Part shown: positions 56,012-64,000 of the stretch, in pieces
Layout of the letters: each line of letters opens with the position of its first letter
Position numbering within the stretch: the stretch's first letter is position 1
From: Candidatus Saccharimonadota bacterium
Lineage (GTDB): Bacteria > Patescibacteriota > Saccharimonadia > Saccharimonadales > UBA4665
Length of the DNA: 64,000 nucleotides
Reading direction: 5' to 3'
Assembly (NCBI GenBank): GCA_003153395.1
Contig: PLYP01000006.1
Location: 119,906-183,905 of the forward strand
The notes under the pieces: generated by a model
What the model was told of the DNA's origin: nothing
Seen by the model: the letters and a program-made list of their open reading frames with translations, nothing else
The model's database searches: none
Position numbers and translations under genes: made by a program

Positions 56012-56187
56012 GAAACTATTGCTTTTTTAGCAATATATTTTAATTTATTTTATCCCCTGCCTTTCTTGATAATTATAAAATATTTGACATTTTCCCTTTC
56101 ACGTATTGTTATATAGTTTTTTTTATAAAATATCAAATTATTATATGGCGTACATTTTACGAACACATGAAGAGAAGTAGAGGGGGG

Positions 56188-57129
56188 TTACTGATAATAC
56201 GCTCTGCCGGCTACCCTTACATCCACATATTTTGATGGTGTTATACTCTGACCCTGTAGCTGATTAATAGTAGCCAGAAAAGTTCCGGCTTGTTGCCTAG
56301 CGTCATTATTTTCCAGATTAAACTTAGCTATATACGGCTTCCCTACCAAAGCTACGTCTAATTCTCCTATTGAAGGAGGAAGAGTCATACTAGACACGAT
56401 CACGTTTTTAGCTTTTAGCTGTCCGATAATGGTCTGAATAAAGGTTACGTAGTTAGCGGGTAAAGCCAGCTGATTTAATACTATTTTACTGCTGCTTTGA
56501 TCTGTTAATAAAGGTAGGGCTGTTTGTGTTTTTGCTAACGGATCGTTGTTTTTAAATATAGCCCGACCAGTATTATCTAACACAAAAGCGCCGTTTGCGG
56601 ATACAAGTATCAAAGATGGCTCTGAAGGTGTTACATAGATAGAGATTTTACTAGATAATACGGGAACTGAAACTGTAACACTACTTAAGCCTGGATACTT
56701 ATTTAGCAGGTATTTACTGAGAGAATTATCATCTAAAGTGATCTTATTTTCGTTCCAAAAAGAGCTTTTTAAATAGGCAGCTGCAGATTCTTGATATTTT
56801 GTCTTATCAACACTAGAAATAATTTTATTATTATCTCCTGAAGCAATTATAGTTGGCGATTTAGAAACTCCGAGTGTTCCAAAGACTATCGCCACAAATA
56901 ACACTAGTACCAGAGCTAATACGCCCCGCTTTATCCAAGAATTGCGCGATTTTAATAAGGCTAAATTAATCTTTTTGCTTTCTTCTGTTTTTCTACCTTG
57001 ATTGAAAGATTCTTCACTCCTCCTAGAGCGGTATGTAAAGGTAGGAGCAATACTCATCCGCTCTTCTGATTCGGCTCTCTGTCGACGCTGATTGGAATCA
57101 GATTTTTTCTTATGTCTGATGATTTTCAT
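56188..57129 (-). CDS. ftsQ: FtsQ/DivIB-like cell division protein
   Basis: A bitopic division protein of 313 aa: basic cytoplasmic part (1-70), one membrane segment (about 71-92, GVLALVLVLFVAIVFGTLG), then a POTRA-like region and beta domain (YLKSSFWNENKITLDDN, LLNKYPGLSSVTVSVPVLSSKISIYV). Similarity is by layout and position at the end of the division cluster rather than strong motifs. Its ATG lies within the end of murG (20-bp overlap). Confidence 0.8.
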   Translation of the reverse strand: MKIIRHKKKSDSNQRRQRAESEERMSIAPTFTYRSRRSEESFNQGRKTEESKKINLALLKSRNSWIKRGVLALVLVLFVAIVFGTLGVSKSPTIIASGDNNKIISSVDKTKYQESAAAYLKSSFWNENKITLDDNSLSKYLLNKYPGLSSVTVSVPVLSSKISIYVTPSEPSLILVSANGAFVLDNTGRAIFKNNDPLAKTQTALPLLTDQSSSKIVLNQLALPANYVTFIQTIIGQLKAKNVIVSSMTLPPSIGELDVALVGKPYIAKFNLENNDARQQAGTFLATINQLQGQSITPSKYVDVRVAGRAYYQ

Positions 57130-58294
57130 TATTTTTACCGGTTTTTACGATTATGTCTGCAATTATTTTAGCTGCGTCTGGCTTAGCGAATTCGCTTAAA
57201 TTTTCACCTAAAGATTCTTGTTTACTAGTATTACTCAGTAGATTACTGATTTCTTTTGCCAGTCTATTAGCATCCTCAATTAATTCCTCCTCGTTCAATA
57301 CAATTGCGGCACCTTTATCGCTCAAGTATTCGGCATTCTTTAACTGGTGACCTCCTGCCAGGAAAGAGCTCGGGACAATAATACAAGCCTTACCCTGCTG
57401 AGCAAATTCAGCTATATTTGTAGCCCCAGCTCGTGAAACTATTACGTCAGCAGCTCCACTATATTTATATACCTCTGTTGTATAACTAATTACCTCTACC
57501 CTGCTCTGCTCTTCAGTATTTAAAGTTTGGTTATACTCCTCATTTAATGAATCCTCGTTTGATCTCCCTGATATGTGAAATATTCTTAAGTCCGGATATT
57601 CTTGTAGCAAATGAGGCGCAATATCAACTACTGCTCTATTAATGTTCTGAGAACCTAGTCCGCCACCTATTATAAATAATACCTTTGTGCTAACTGGGAT
57701 ATTGAGCTGTTCACGATATTTGTTTTTTGCTATAGATGTAACTTTCTTAAAGTTCTCACTGACAGGAATCCCAGTAGTGATAGTCTTGTCTTGCGGATAC
57801 GGATAAATATTTTTAGGTAAAGCAACAGCATGTAATTTGGCCCACCTAGCAATGATTCTGTTGGCTAAACTAGGTATGGAATCTGAATCATGCGTAATAT
57901 AAGGTATCTTATGTAAGGCAGCTGCAAGTGCTACGGGTACGCTTACATATCCTCCCCTACTAAAAATAACGTCGGGTTTTAAGGTATTTAATAATTTCCA
58001 ACTCTGAAATATCCCAATTAACACATAGAAAAAATCTCTAAAGTTTTTTAGGAAAACGGATACATTAAGAAACTGCCCTAGGCCTTCGCCGTAGAATCTC
58101 CTAAACTTACCCGCCCTAATAGTGTAAATCTCATCTAAATTTGGATCTTCACGAGGTATATCAGCTAGTGAATCACCTGTCTGGCCTATATATATAATTC
58201 TTGCTTTAGGATCTTTATTTTTAAGTTCAGCAGCAACTGCTAAAATTGGCGTAATATGACCGCCTGATCCACCGCCGGTTAGTACAATCGTCAA
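57110..58294 (-). CDS. murG: Lipid II-forming GlcNAc transferase MurG
   Basis: It adds GlcNAc to lipid I at the inner face of the membrane. TGGGSGGHITPILAVA (residues 5-20) is the N-terminal glycine loop; IIGGGLGSQNIN and SRAGATNIAEF are the donor-site motifs. Length (394 aa) is slightly above average. It overlaps ftsW by 4 bp. Confidence 0.95.
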   Translation of the reverse strand: MTIVLTGGGSGGHITPILAVAAELKNKDPKARIIYIGQTGDSLADIPREDPNLDEIYTIRAGKFRRFYGEGLGQFLNVSVFLKNFRDFFYVLIGIFQSWKLLNTLKPDVIFSRGGYVSVPVALAAALHKIPYITHDSDSIPSLANRIIARWAKLHAVALPKNIYPYPQDKTITTGIPVSENFKKVTSIAKNKYREQLNIPVSTKVLFIIGGGLGSQNINRAVVDIAPHLLQEYPDLRIFHISGRSNEDSLNEEYNQTLNTEEQSRVEVISYTTEVYKYSGAADVIVSRAGATNIAEFAQQGKACIIVPSSFLAGGHQLKNAEYLSDKGAAIVLNEEELIEDANRLAKEISNLLSNTSKQESLGENLSEFAKPDAAKIIADIIVKTGKNNENHQT

Positions 58295-59532
58295 TAACTA
58301 GCCCTCCTCACCATGTTTTGTCGATAATTGCGCTTATCAACTACGTTGTCTGCTTTAATCTTAGGGGTATTATAGGCTGTATATTGTGAAGCCTGAAATA
58401 CTAGGCCTATTGCGGCAGTTGCAAAAACGACACTAGTGCCTCCGTAGCTAATAAAAGGTAAGGTTATGCCTTTTAAAGGCAGCAAACCTATCATGGCCCC
58501 AATATTCACTAACGTTTGGACACTTAACCACGCCAGCACCCCAATGACAAGAAGGCGAGTAAAATCATCAGTTGATCTTTCGGCGATTGTCTTTAACCTT
58601 GTAAAAAAGCCCACAAAAACTGCTAATAGAACAATGCTTCCGATAAATCCAAACTTTTCGGCATAAATAGCAAATATAGAGTCATTTGCAGCCTCTGGAA
58701 GATAACCATAAGCCTGTACACTGCTTCCAAGCCCTAAACCAATCACACCGCCGGAGCCAACAGCTATAAGCGCCTGACAAGCCTGATAACTGCTTCCCTG
58801 GCAATTGGATTGGGGGTGTATGAATGTTTCTAGTCTTGCCCTTCGATAGGGAGAAATAGAGATCGCCAGCGTCACTCCTATTAATACTATAGCGGCTATT
58901 AAAGTTATCCTACCTAATGGTAGACCGGCTACAAATGCCATGCTACCAACTATTGCTACTATAACGCCTGCTGAACCAAGATCGCTTTGTATGCCTGCCA
59001 CAACAAAACCTGTAGCCAGAAGTATATACAAAAGAGGCTTAAGTGTTTTGCTTGTACTAGTAATGGTATTCTGACGGATTCTTCCGGCTAGAAAACTTGA
59101 TAGCCAAATTAAGCCAGCGAATTTCACAAGTTCTACGGACTGAAATGAAAAAGAGCTTAACCTTACCCAGCGATGAGCGGGATATGACGGATTTACGGGT
59201 AAAACCAAAGCCATTAGGGTAGCTAGCCCAGCAATTATTAATAACGGCTTATAAGCCTGCTTCCACCATTGGAGCGGTACCTTGTAAGTTATAAAGAAAG
59301 CTACCAAACTAAGGCTGATTGCTATTAATTGCTTATAAACATAATAGTTATTTCCTACATGATATGTTTCGGAAAGCGCTGGACTAATTGCATATACAAC
59401 AGTTAGACCAATAGCCAGCAATAGAGCACACCATATTAATAACCAGTAGTCTGGTTTATGCTTTCTTCCAAGCTCCAGTGGATTATTTAGTGCAGGTGAA
59501 CGTCTCCTGCTTGCAGTTTGCCTGGGAAACAT
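58291..59532 (-). CDS. ftsW: FtsW/SEDS-family peptidoglycan polymerase
   Basis: A polytopic SEDS glycosyltransferase of about ten membrane segments that works with the PBP encoded in the same operon. The QSDLGSAGV and LPLKGITLPFISYGG motifs are typical of FtsW. The ATG at 59532 follows the mraY stop by four bases with AAGGG upstream; a GTG at 59580 would overlap mraY. Confidence 0.94.
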   Translation of the reverse strand: MFPRQTASRRRSPALNNPLELGRKHKPDYWLLIWCALLLAIGLTVVYAISPALSETYHVGNNYYVYKQLIAISLSLVAFFITYKVPLQWWKQAYKPLLIIAGLATLMALVLPVNPSYPAHRWVRLSSFSFQSVELVKFAGLIWLSSFLAGRIRQNTITSTSKTLKPLLYILLATGFVVAGIQSDLGSAGVIVAIVGSMAFVAGLPLGRITLIAAIVLIGVTLAISISPYRRARLETFIHPQSNCQGSSYQACQALIAVGSGGVIGLGLGSSVQAYGYLPEAANDSIFAIYAEKFGFIGSIVLLAVFVGFFTRLKTIAERSTDDFTRLLVIGVLAWLSVQTLVNIGAMIGLLPLKGITLPFISYGGTSVVFATAAIGLVFQASQYTAYNTPKIKADNVVDKRNYRQNMVRRASY

Positions 59533-59536
59533 TTTG

Positions 59537-60577
59537 TTAACCCTTGTGTACCATGAGAAAGGTAATGAGTCCAAGCACACTTGCTACTTGCCCTAATATC
59601 CAGAATCTCATGGTAACTTTAGTTTCTGGCCAGCCTATTGCTTCAAAATGATGATGTATAGGAGAAGATAAAAATACCTTTTTACCATTTCGTAATTTTC
59701 TTGATAAGCGATTAATAATTACCGACCCTGTTTCTACTACGTAAACTGCGCCCATGATCGGTAAAACATAAATGGTATCTGTTTGAAGAGCAATTATCCC
59801 TAAGGCCGTCCCTAGGGCAAACGCTCCCACATCTCCCATAAAAAAACGTGCCGGATAAATATTAAACCAGGTATAACTAAGTAATGCACCAACTACTGTT
59901 AGACAAAAGCCGGCTAATGCAAATTTATGCTCTACAGAACAAATAATCGCATAAGTAACAAACGATGAGGTTAGTAGACCACCTGCCAGTCCATCTAGCC
60001 CATCGCTAAAATTAACAGATATTGCGGTCGATATAACTACTAACCAGAAAATAGCAATTACTAAAATGCCTATATGCCAGTGACCCAGACCAGGAATAAA
60101 TATTGAGTGTACCCCTAATTTTGAATAAAACCACCAGCCGCCAATTAATACAACAATACTGTATAGACTGAATTTAATTTTGGCACTCATACCGGCAATT
60201 CCCAGTCCACTACTTCTTATATTCATGGCATCATCGACAAAGCCAATTAAGCCTGAAGCTAGAAGCCCGGCGAGCGGTAGCCATGTTTGGCCTCTGTTAA
60301 GATTCACAGATAATGTTACTAAAGTGATTGAGGCTACGAATATCAGCCCAGCCATAGTAGGAATATTACGTTTATGTTTTTCAGCGTGTAGCTTTTGATA
60401 AACTTTTGCAGTTCCTCCGCTCCAGGCTTCTGTCCTTTGTTTTTTCCACCATTGGTTTTTATAGGCAAGCGTCGTATAGATTGGGGTTATAAGCATTGAT
60501 AATATAAAACCAGCAAAGCCCAGTGAAAATATTCGGATTAGATTGTGTGCGCTAATAACTATATGTAGAGTGTTCAT
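59537..60577 (-). CDS. mraY: Phospho-N-acetylmuramoyl-pentapeptide transferase
   Basis: It makes lipid I from UDP-MurNAc-pentapeptide and undecaprenyl phosphate. FSDGLDGLAGG contains the catalytic Asp pair, FFMGDVGAF the second acidic site, and SPIHHHFEAIGWPE the histidine motif. About ten membrane segments over 346 aa. Confidence 0.95.
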   Translation of the reverse strand: MNTLHIVISAHNLIRIFSLGFAGFILSMLITPIYTTLAYKNQWWKKQRTEAWSGGTAKVYQKLHAEKHKRNIPTMAGLIFVASITLVTLSVNLNRGQTWLPLAGLLASGLIGFVDDAMNIRSSGLGIAGMSAKIKFSLYSIVVLIGGWWFYSKLGVHSIFIPGLGHWHIGILVIAIFWLVVISTAISVNFSDGLDGLAGGLLTSSFVTYAIICSVEHKFALAGFCLTVVGALLSYTWFNIYPARFFMGDVGAFALGTALGIIALQTDTIYVLPIMGAVYVVETGSVIINRLSRKLRNGKKVFLSSPIHHHFEAIGWPETKVTMRFWILGQVASVLGLITFLMVHKG

Positions 60578-60644
60578 GAATCAGTTTCGGTTTTTGTTTT
60601 ATTATACCATCTAGCAGTAAATTCATAGGTGTTTTTCATATAGC

Positions 60645-62423
60645 TTAATGACTTTTGGGAGAAACGAATGAGCTGTTAATAAGCATATGTGCCAGATCCG
60701 CAAATACCGGTTGTCCTCCATAAGTTCCTGCATAACCCGGAACCTGAGGTTGCATATTATATACAACTATTACGTACTGGGGCTTGTCTCCACCCACAAA
60801 ACCAACATAGGTGCCATTATATTTATCCGCATAGTAGCCACCTCCCGGTTGAGCAATCTGGGCTGTTCCAGTTTTACCTCCGACAATATATTTTGAATCA
60901 AAATTAAGATATGGAAAACCAGCTGCAAGATGCTGCTGAACAACGTTTTCCATTAATGATTGCATATCTTGTGATACTTTAGCTGATACTACATTCTTAA
61001 CTAATACTTTCGGAGATACATTTACAGTCTGTTTATCCGCAGTAATATAATTGTCGACTAAATGTGGCTGATAATAAGTGCCGCCGTTTAATACGCTAGA
61101 ATCGGCAGCAGCCATTTGTAAAGCTGTAATCTGAAGTCCTTGGCCAAAAGAAGTATTGGCATAAGTTAAATCTATGCCTGCTCCGTTATCTTGTGGAGGC
61201 GGAACTAAGGCAGCAGATTCATATCCTTGCTCAACACCTGTAGTTTGACCAAGCCTAAAGTGTTTAGTCATGTAGTCGTACCAAACATTTCTAGCCTTTG
61301 TATTAATCTGGCCGCCTCCCATTTGCATAAGCATCCAGGTTGCACCTGTATTTAGAGAAAGGTTTAGTACACTAGCAATGTTTTGCTGCCTTGCGCCACC
61401 GTCCTGTTCTATGTCTGTAATGTTAAAGCCATCAACTATCCAGTGTGCAGGATCATAAAAAGTTGTGTCTGGCTGTATGACCCCCTGATCAAGTGCGGCT
61501 GCGGTTGTTAATATTTTCATTGTCGATCCAGGTTCTATTGCGTTAGATACAGCTGCATTATTAAAAAGAGTAGGATCACTTACGTTGGCATAATTACTTG
61601 GATCAAAAGTTGGAAAGTTGGCCATAGCTTTGATAGCTCCTGTATTGGGATCCATAATAACTGCACTTAGGCCTTGAGATTTTGTATTTTTATAGTCTTG
61701 CTGAAGTATTTGCTCCATCTGGGCCTGCATAGAAAGATCTAAGGTAGTTACGACTGTATCGCCATTTTTAGGAGCCGCATCTATGTTATCTTTACTAGCT
61801 GCAAGTGGAACACCATTTGCATCAGTTATTGCCTTTAGCTTACCGGGTTTTCCAGCTAATTGGTTATTTAGGGCCTGTTCAATTCCATAATTACCCTTCC
61901 CGTCAACACCGACAAAGCCTAGTGTTTGAGAGGCTAATGATCCCTGAGGATAAGTTCTATAATCAACTCCCTGGGTTCCTAGCCCAGGTGATTTAAGTGA
62001 CAGTATTTTAGTTTGCTGCTGAGGAGTTATTTTTTTAGCTAATACAACATACCTAGTGTTTTTAGTTTTCATGAGTCCCGAGTATGCTGAAGCCGATCCT
62101 CCTACTATTGGTACAAGTTGTTTAGCAAGGGTGTCTGGTTGCTTTATAAACGTAGGATCAGCGTATAGAGTATATAGCTGCTGATTCAATACAATCGGTA
62201 TAATACTTTCTCCATCATGCGCTTCAATGATGCCCCTTGTTGCGGGAATCTGGTACTGCTTCAGCTGATCGCTGAGTGCGGCTGCTTTATAATGACCGTA
62301 TTGAATAATTTGAATATAAAATAATTGCAGCCCGAATACTGCTAATACTAGTATTAGACCTCCGTACCACACGCGAATTCTGCCTACGGGTTTTAGGATT
62401 TCGTTTTTGTTTGGCAAAGCCAT
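60645..62423 (-). CDS. ftsI: Division-type class B penicillin-binding protein
   Basis: A transpeptidase of 592 aa with a short cytoplasmic start, one membrane segment (about 18-40) and a PBP dimerisation domain. The transpeptidase has nucleophile Ser300 in EPGSTMKIL (SxxK), SLNTG as the SxN motif and KTGTAQ at 517. The partner of FtsW. No PASTA domains are present. Confidence 0.94.
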   Translation of the reverse strand: MALPNKNEILKPVGRIRVWYGGLILVLAVFGLQLFYIQIIQYGHYKAAALSDQLKQYQIPATRGIIEAHDGESIIPIVLNQQLYTLYADPTFIKQPDTLAKQLVPIVGGSASAYSGLMKTKNTRYVVLAKKITPQQQTKILSLKSPGLGTQGVDYRTYPQGSLASQTLGFVGVDGKGNYGIEQALNNQLAGKPGKLKAITDANGVPLAASKDNIDAAPKNGDTVVTTLDLSMQAQMEQILQQDYKNTKSQGLSAVIMDPNTGAIKAMANFPTFDPSNYANVSDPTLFNNAAVSNAIEPGSTMKILTTAAALDQGVIQPDTTFYDPAHWIVDGFNITDIEQDGGARQQNIASVLNLSLNTGATWMLMQMGGGQINTKARNVWYDYMTKHFRLGQTTGVEQGYESAALVPPPQDNGAGIDLTYANTSFGQGLQITALQMAAADSSVLNGGTYYQPHLVDNYITADKQTVNVSPKVLVKNVVSAKVSQDMQSLMENVVQQHLAAGFPYLNFDSKYIVGGKTGTAQIAQPGGGYYADKYNGTYVGFVGGDKPQYVIVVYNMQPQVPGYAGTYGGQPVFADLAHMLINSSFVSPKSH

Positions 62424-62480
62424 TAGAATAATTATAAAACTTCAACGACTATTTGTCGAAGTTAGAAAACAAATTAATTG

Positions 62481-62828
62481 TTAGTTTTGTACTGTAGATG
62501 AAGGTGCTACCGGTACTAGGCTTTTATCTACGCTGCTGTTTTGTACGCGACTTAAGGATTGTAACCGTGCAGAATCTACTTCCAAATTATCGTGCTGGCT
62601 TACTAAACTTGCCTGCGTCTTCTGTAAATTGTTTATTTGATAACCGAAGGCATTAGTTTTTGTAACCTGCGTCAAATATAAAAGACCTAAAAGACAAGCT
62701 AAAACAATCAGCGTAATTGTGTTTGAAATCGGACCTAAAGTACGCGCTTGTACGCGAAAACTTACTGAGTTTTGATTTCGACTGGAGAACCTTGAACGGT
62801 TCATTGCTAAAGAACTTGAATAAGTCAT
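62481..62828 (-). CDS. ftsL: FtsL-like division protein
   Basis: A 115-aa bitopic protein: basic N-terminus, one membrane segment (about 34-55, ITLIVLACLLGLLYL), then a short coiled coil (INNLQKTQASLVSQHDNLEVDSARLQSL). The position between rsmH and ftsI is that of ftsL in division clusters. Confidence 0.82.
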   Translation of the reverse strand: MTYSSSLAMNRSRFSSRNQNSVSFRVQARTLGPISNTITLIVLACLLGLLYLTQVTKTNAFGYQINNLQKTQASLVSQHDNLEVDSARLQSLSRVQNSSVDKSLVPVAPSSTVQN

Positions 62829-62851
62829 GGTACCTTTCTTTTTGTTTTGGT

Positions 62852-62909
62852 CCAGCCCCGTTACTAAACGGGACTGGCGCTTTTTTGCCCTTAGACCACG
62901 CGAACGTGG
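62852..62909. other. Two hairpins between rsmH and ftsL
   Basis: CCAG-C-CCCGTT (62852-62862) pairs with AACGGG-A-CTGG (62867-62877) around ACTA and is followed on the plus strand by CGC and TTTTTT, a textbook intrinsic terminator pointing against the operon. CCACG-CGAA-CGTGG (62896-62909) stands next to it. In the minus-strand mRNA they are two stems in the 123-nt gap before ftsL. Confidence 0.5.
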
Positions 62910-62951
62910 ATCTTATAGGCGCGGGAGCTACTTTTTACCCTAATAGGCATG

Positions 62952-63863
62952 TTAGTTCCCTTTCTTTTTTATTTTCACTGCGACTCTAAGCTTAGCGCTT
63001 CGAGCACGCGGATTAAAGACTATCTCTTGAGGGCTTGCTAAGACTGGCCGCTTGGTAAGCAACTTCAACTCAGCATCGTATTTATCGCCTGAAGCACCTT
63101 GAAATGCTTTTTTAACGAATCGATCTTCCAAACTGTGAAAGCTTATTACCGCGATTCGTCCACCAGGTTTCAATAAACTGATCCAAAGTGGCAAGCTTTT
63201 TTCTAGCAGATTAAGCTCATCGTTAACAGCTATCCTGAGAGCTTGAAAAGTTCTAGTAGCTGGATGAATCTTGCTGTAACCCGGCCATTGCTTAGAGGCA
63301 ATGGCTGCTAACTGATCAGTGGTCTCAATTGGTCTTGCTTCAATAATAGCCCTAGCAATCTTCTTAGATTTTGGTTCTTCACCATATCGCATGAGAATAT
63401 CGGTTAAGTCTTTTTCGCTTAGGTTATTAACCAAACTGCTCGCAGTAATTTCCTGCGATTGATCCATGCGCATATCTAATGGACCGCTATGTTTTATTGA
63501 AAAGCCACGTGAGCCCTCGTTAAGGTGCGGTGACGATACCCCTAAATCGGCCAAAATGATATCAAATTGCTGCTTTTCAGCAACTAGTTCTCGACTTACA
63601 GATAAAAAATCTTTCTGTCGAAGACTAACCGTTCCTTTAGGAAATATTTTTTCTAATTCCCTGATCGCGTTTATATCACGATCAACTAGAACAGTATGTA
63701 TGAGGCTTCCAGTATGCGCCGTTATTGCTCTTGCGTGTCCGCCATACCCTGCCGTCAAATCCAGATATGAGTCTCCGGATTTTGGTGCCAGATATTGAAG
63801 AACCTCGTTGATTAATACCGGTTCATGCTGTTGGTTTTTATTTTGGTTTTTATTTTGGCGCAT
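62952..63863 (-). CDS. rsmH: 16S rRNA m4C1402 methyltransferase
   Basis: It methylates N4 of C1402 in 16S rRNA. EPVLINEVLQYL, DLTAGYGGHARAI (SAM loop), LADLGVSSPHLNEGSRGFS and ISFHSLEDRFVK are all diagnostic. First gene of the division operon. I chose ATG at 63863, just before an unusual Asn/Lys/Gln-rich stretch; TTG at 63887 (with AGGTG upstream) or GTG at 63893 are alternatives. Confidence 0.95.
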   Translation of the reverse strand: MRQNKNQNKNQQHEPVLINEVLQYLAPKSGDSYLDLTAGYGGHARAITAHTGSLIHTVLVDRDINAIRELEKIFPKGTVSLRQKDFLSVSRELVAEKQQFDIILADLGVSSPHLNEGSRGFSIKHSGPLDMRMDQSQEITASSLVNNLSEKDLTDILMRYGEEPKSKKIARAIIEARPIETTDQLAAIASKQWPGYSKIHPATRTFQALRIAVNDELNLLEKSLPLWISLLKPGGRIAVISFHSLEDRFVKKAFQGASGDKYDAELKLLTKRPVLASPQEIVFNPRARSAKLRVAVKIKKKGN

Positions 63864-63952
63864 CTTGTCTTGTGTTTTTGTTTGCAAGGTCACCTAATCA
63901 GCAGTCAACTTTTTGTTTTTTTGAAAATTTTTGTTTTTGTGTGACAGGGCAA

Positions 63953-63980
63953 ATTGTAAAATTACTATTCGCCACGTCAA
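63953..63980 (-). promoter_or_regulatory. Promoter of the division operon
   Basis: On the minus strand TTGACG (63980-63975), a 16-bp spacer and TACAAT (63958-63953). The leader of 60-85 nt is A-rich. No mraZ gene lies between this promoter and rsmH. Confidence 0.6.
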
Positions 63981-64000
63981 GTTTGAGAGACTTATGTGTG

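Larger units (their letters stand above)
55556..56187. other. Gene-free AT-rich region with repeats and dyads
   Basis: No credible gene. It holds TGTTCGCA/TGCGAACA (about 55579-55611); the hairpin ACGACACTATT/AATAGTGTCGT (55978-56011, 12-nt loop); CCAATTATTAATAATTGG; the exact direct repeat CGGGCAGAGTAAC 70 bp apart (55670 and 55740); and GTACATTTT[G/A]CGAACA near both ends (55596 and 56150). T- and A-runs dominate the right half. Promoter-like sequences occur on both strands, but none is decisive. Confidence 0.5.

Noticed and set aside
1..64000. Recoded UGA (glycine or tryptophan)
   Set aside because: Many full-length genes end in TGA at the expected place and none needs read-through.
1..64000. 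CRISPR arrays, insertion sequences or prophage
   Set aside because: No regularly spaced repeats beyond the two- or three-copy elements listed, and no transposase, integrase or Cas-like protein among the encoded proteins.

Overview
The window is about 64 kb of densely packed, AT-leaning bacterial chromosome. It reads with the standard genetic code: TGA is used as a stop in many genes, so this is not a UGA-recoding lineage such as Absconditabacteria or Gracilibacteria. Several features point to Patescibacteria/CPR, most likely Saccharibacteria or a close relative: a stand-alone sigma-region-4/HARE-HTH protein, a class E-like sortase, DUF3048 and PEGA lipoprotein-like proteins, receiver-only response regulators, a membrane-anchored Clp-like ATPase and a stripped-down division/cell-wall cluster. 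This placement is an inference from gene content. It sits oddly with the rich purine and pyrimidine pathway genes, which cultured host-associated Saccharibacteria mostly lack. No rRNA, CRISPR array, insertion sequence or prophage was seen.

Positions 1-20.7 kb form a nucleotide and arginine metabolism region. Purine genes are purE(+), purF-purN-purD(-) and purM-purL(+), with prs and purA further on. Pyrimidine genes are pyrE, pyrF and pyrD (pyrH lies at 28 kb). Between them are an unrecognised methyltransferase-like gene and a three-gene operon: argG, a DDAH-family hydrolase and a cytosine-deaminase-like amidohydrolase. ArgG carries an extra C-terminal MGS-like allosteric domain. zwf follows purA, so PRPP supply, purine synthesis and the oxidative pentose phosphate entry step are linked.

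Positions 20.7-38.3 kb hold envelope and housekeeping genes: uppP, a MarP-like membrane protease, a MacB-like ABC exporter, tRNA-Ser(GGA), a membrane-anchored double-AAA+ ATPase, pyrH, xth, a proline iminopeptidase-like hydrolase, HAD phosphatases, a divergent NnrD-like protein, tRNA-Leu(CAA), a sortase, a PEGA protein and gltX.

Positions 38.3-48.5 kb are the accessory-looking part. It contains a DUF3048 protein, two histidine kinase/receiver pairs, a prepilin-like protein, small membrane proteins, ExoD, a leucine-rich-repeat protein, tRNA-Glu(CTC), and two intergenic stretches with unexplained RNA-like structure.

Positions 48.5-64 kb carry rsuA-type pseudouridine synthase, der, pth, a probable ~390-nt structured RNA on the minus strand, topA, the sigma4-HARE protein, a 632-bp gene-free AT-rich region with repeats, and the division operon rsmH-ftsL-ftsI-mraY-ftsW-murG-ftsQ (minus strand). 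That operon has no Mur ligase genes in or beside it.

A recurring regulatory feature is a -10 hexamer ending only 6-8 nt before the start codon (der, gltX, xth, DUF3048 gene and others). This implies leaderless or nearly leaderless mRNAs.
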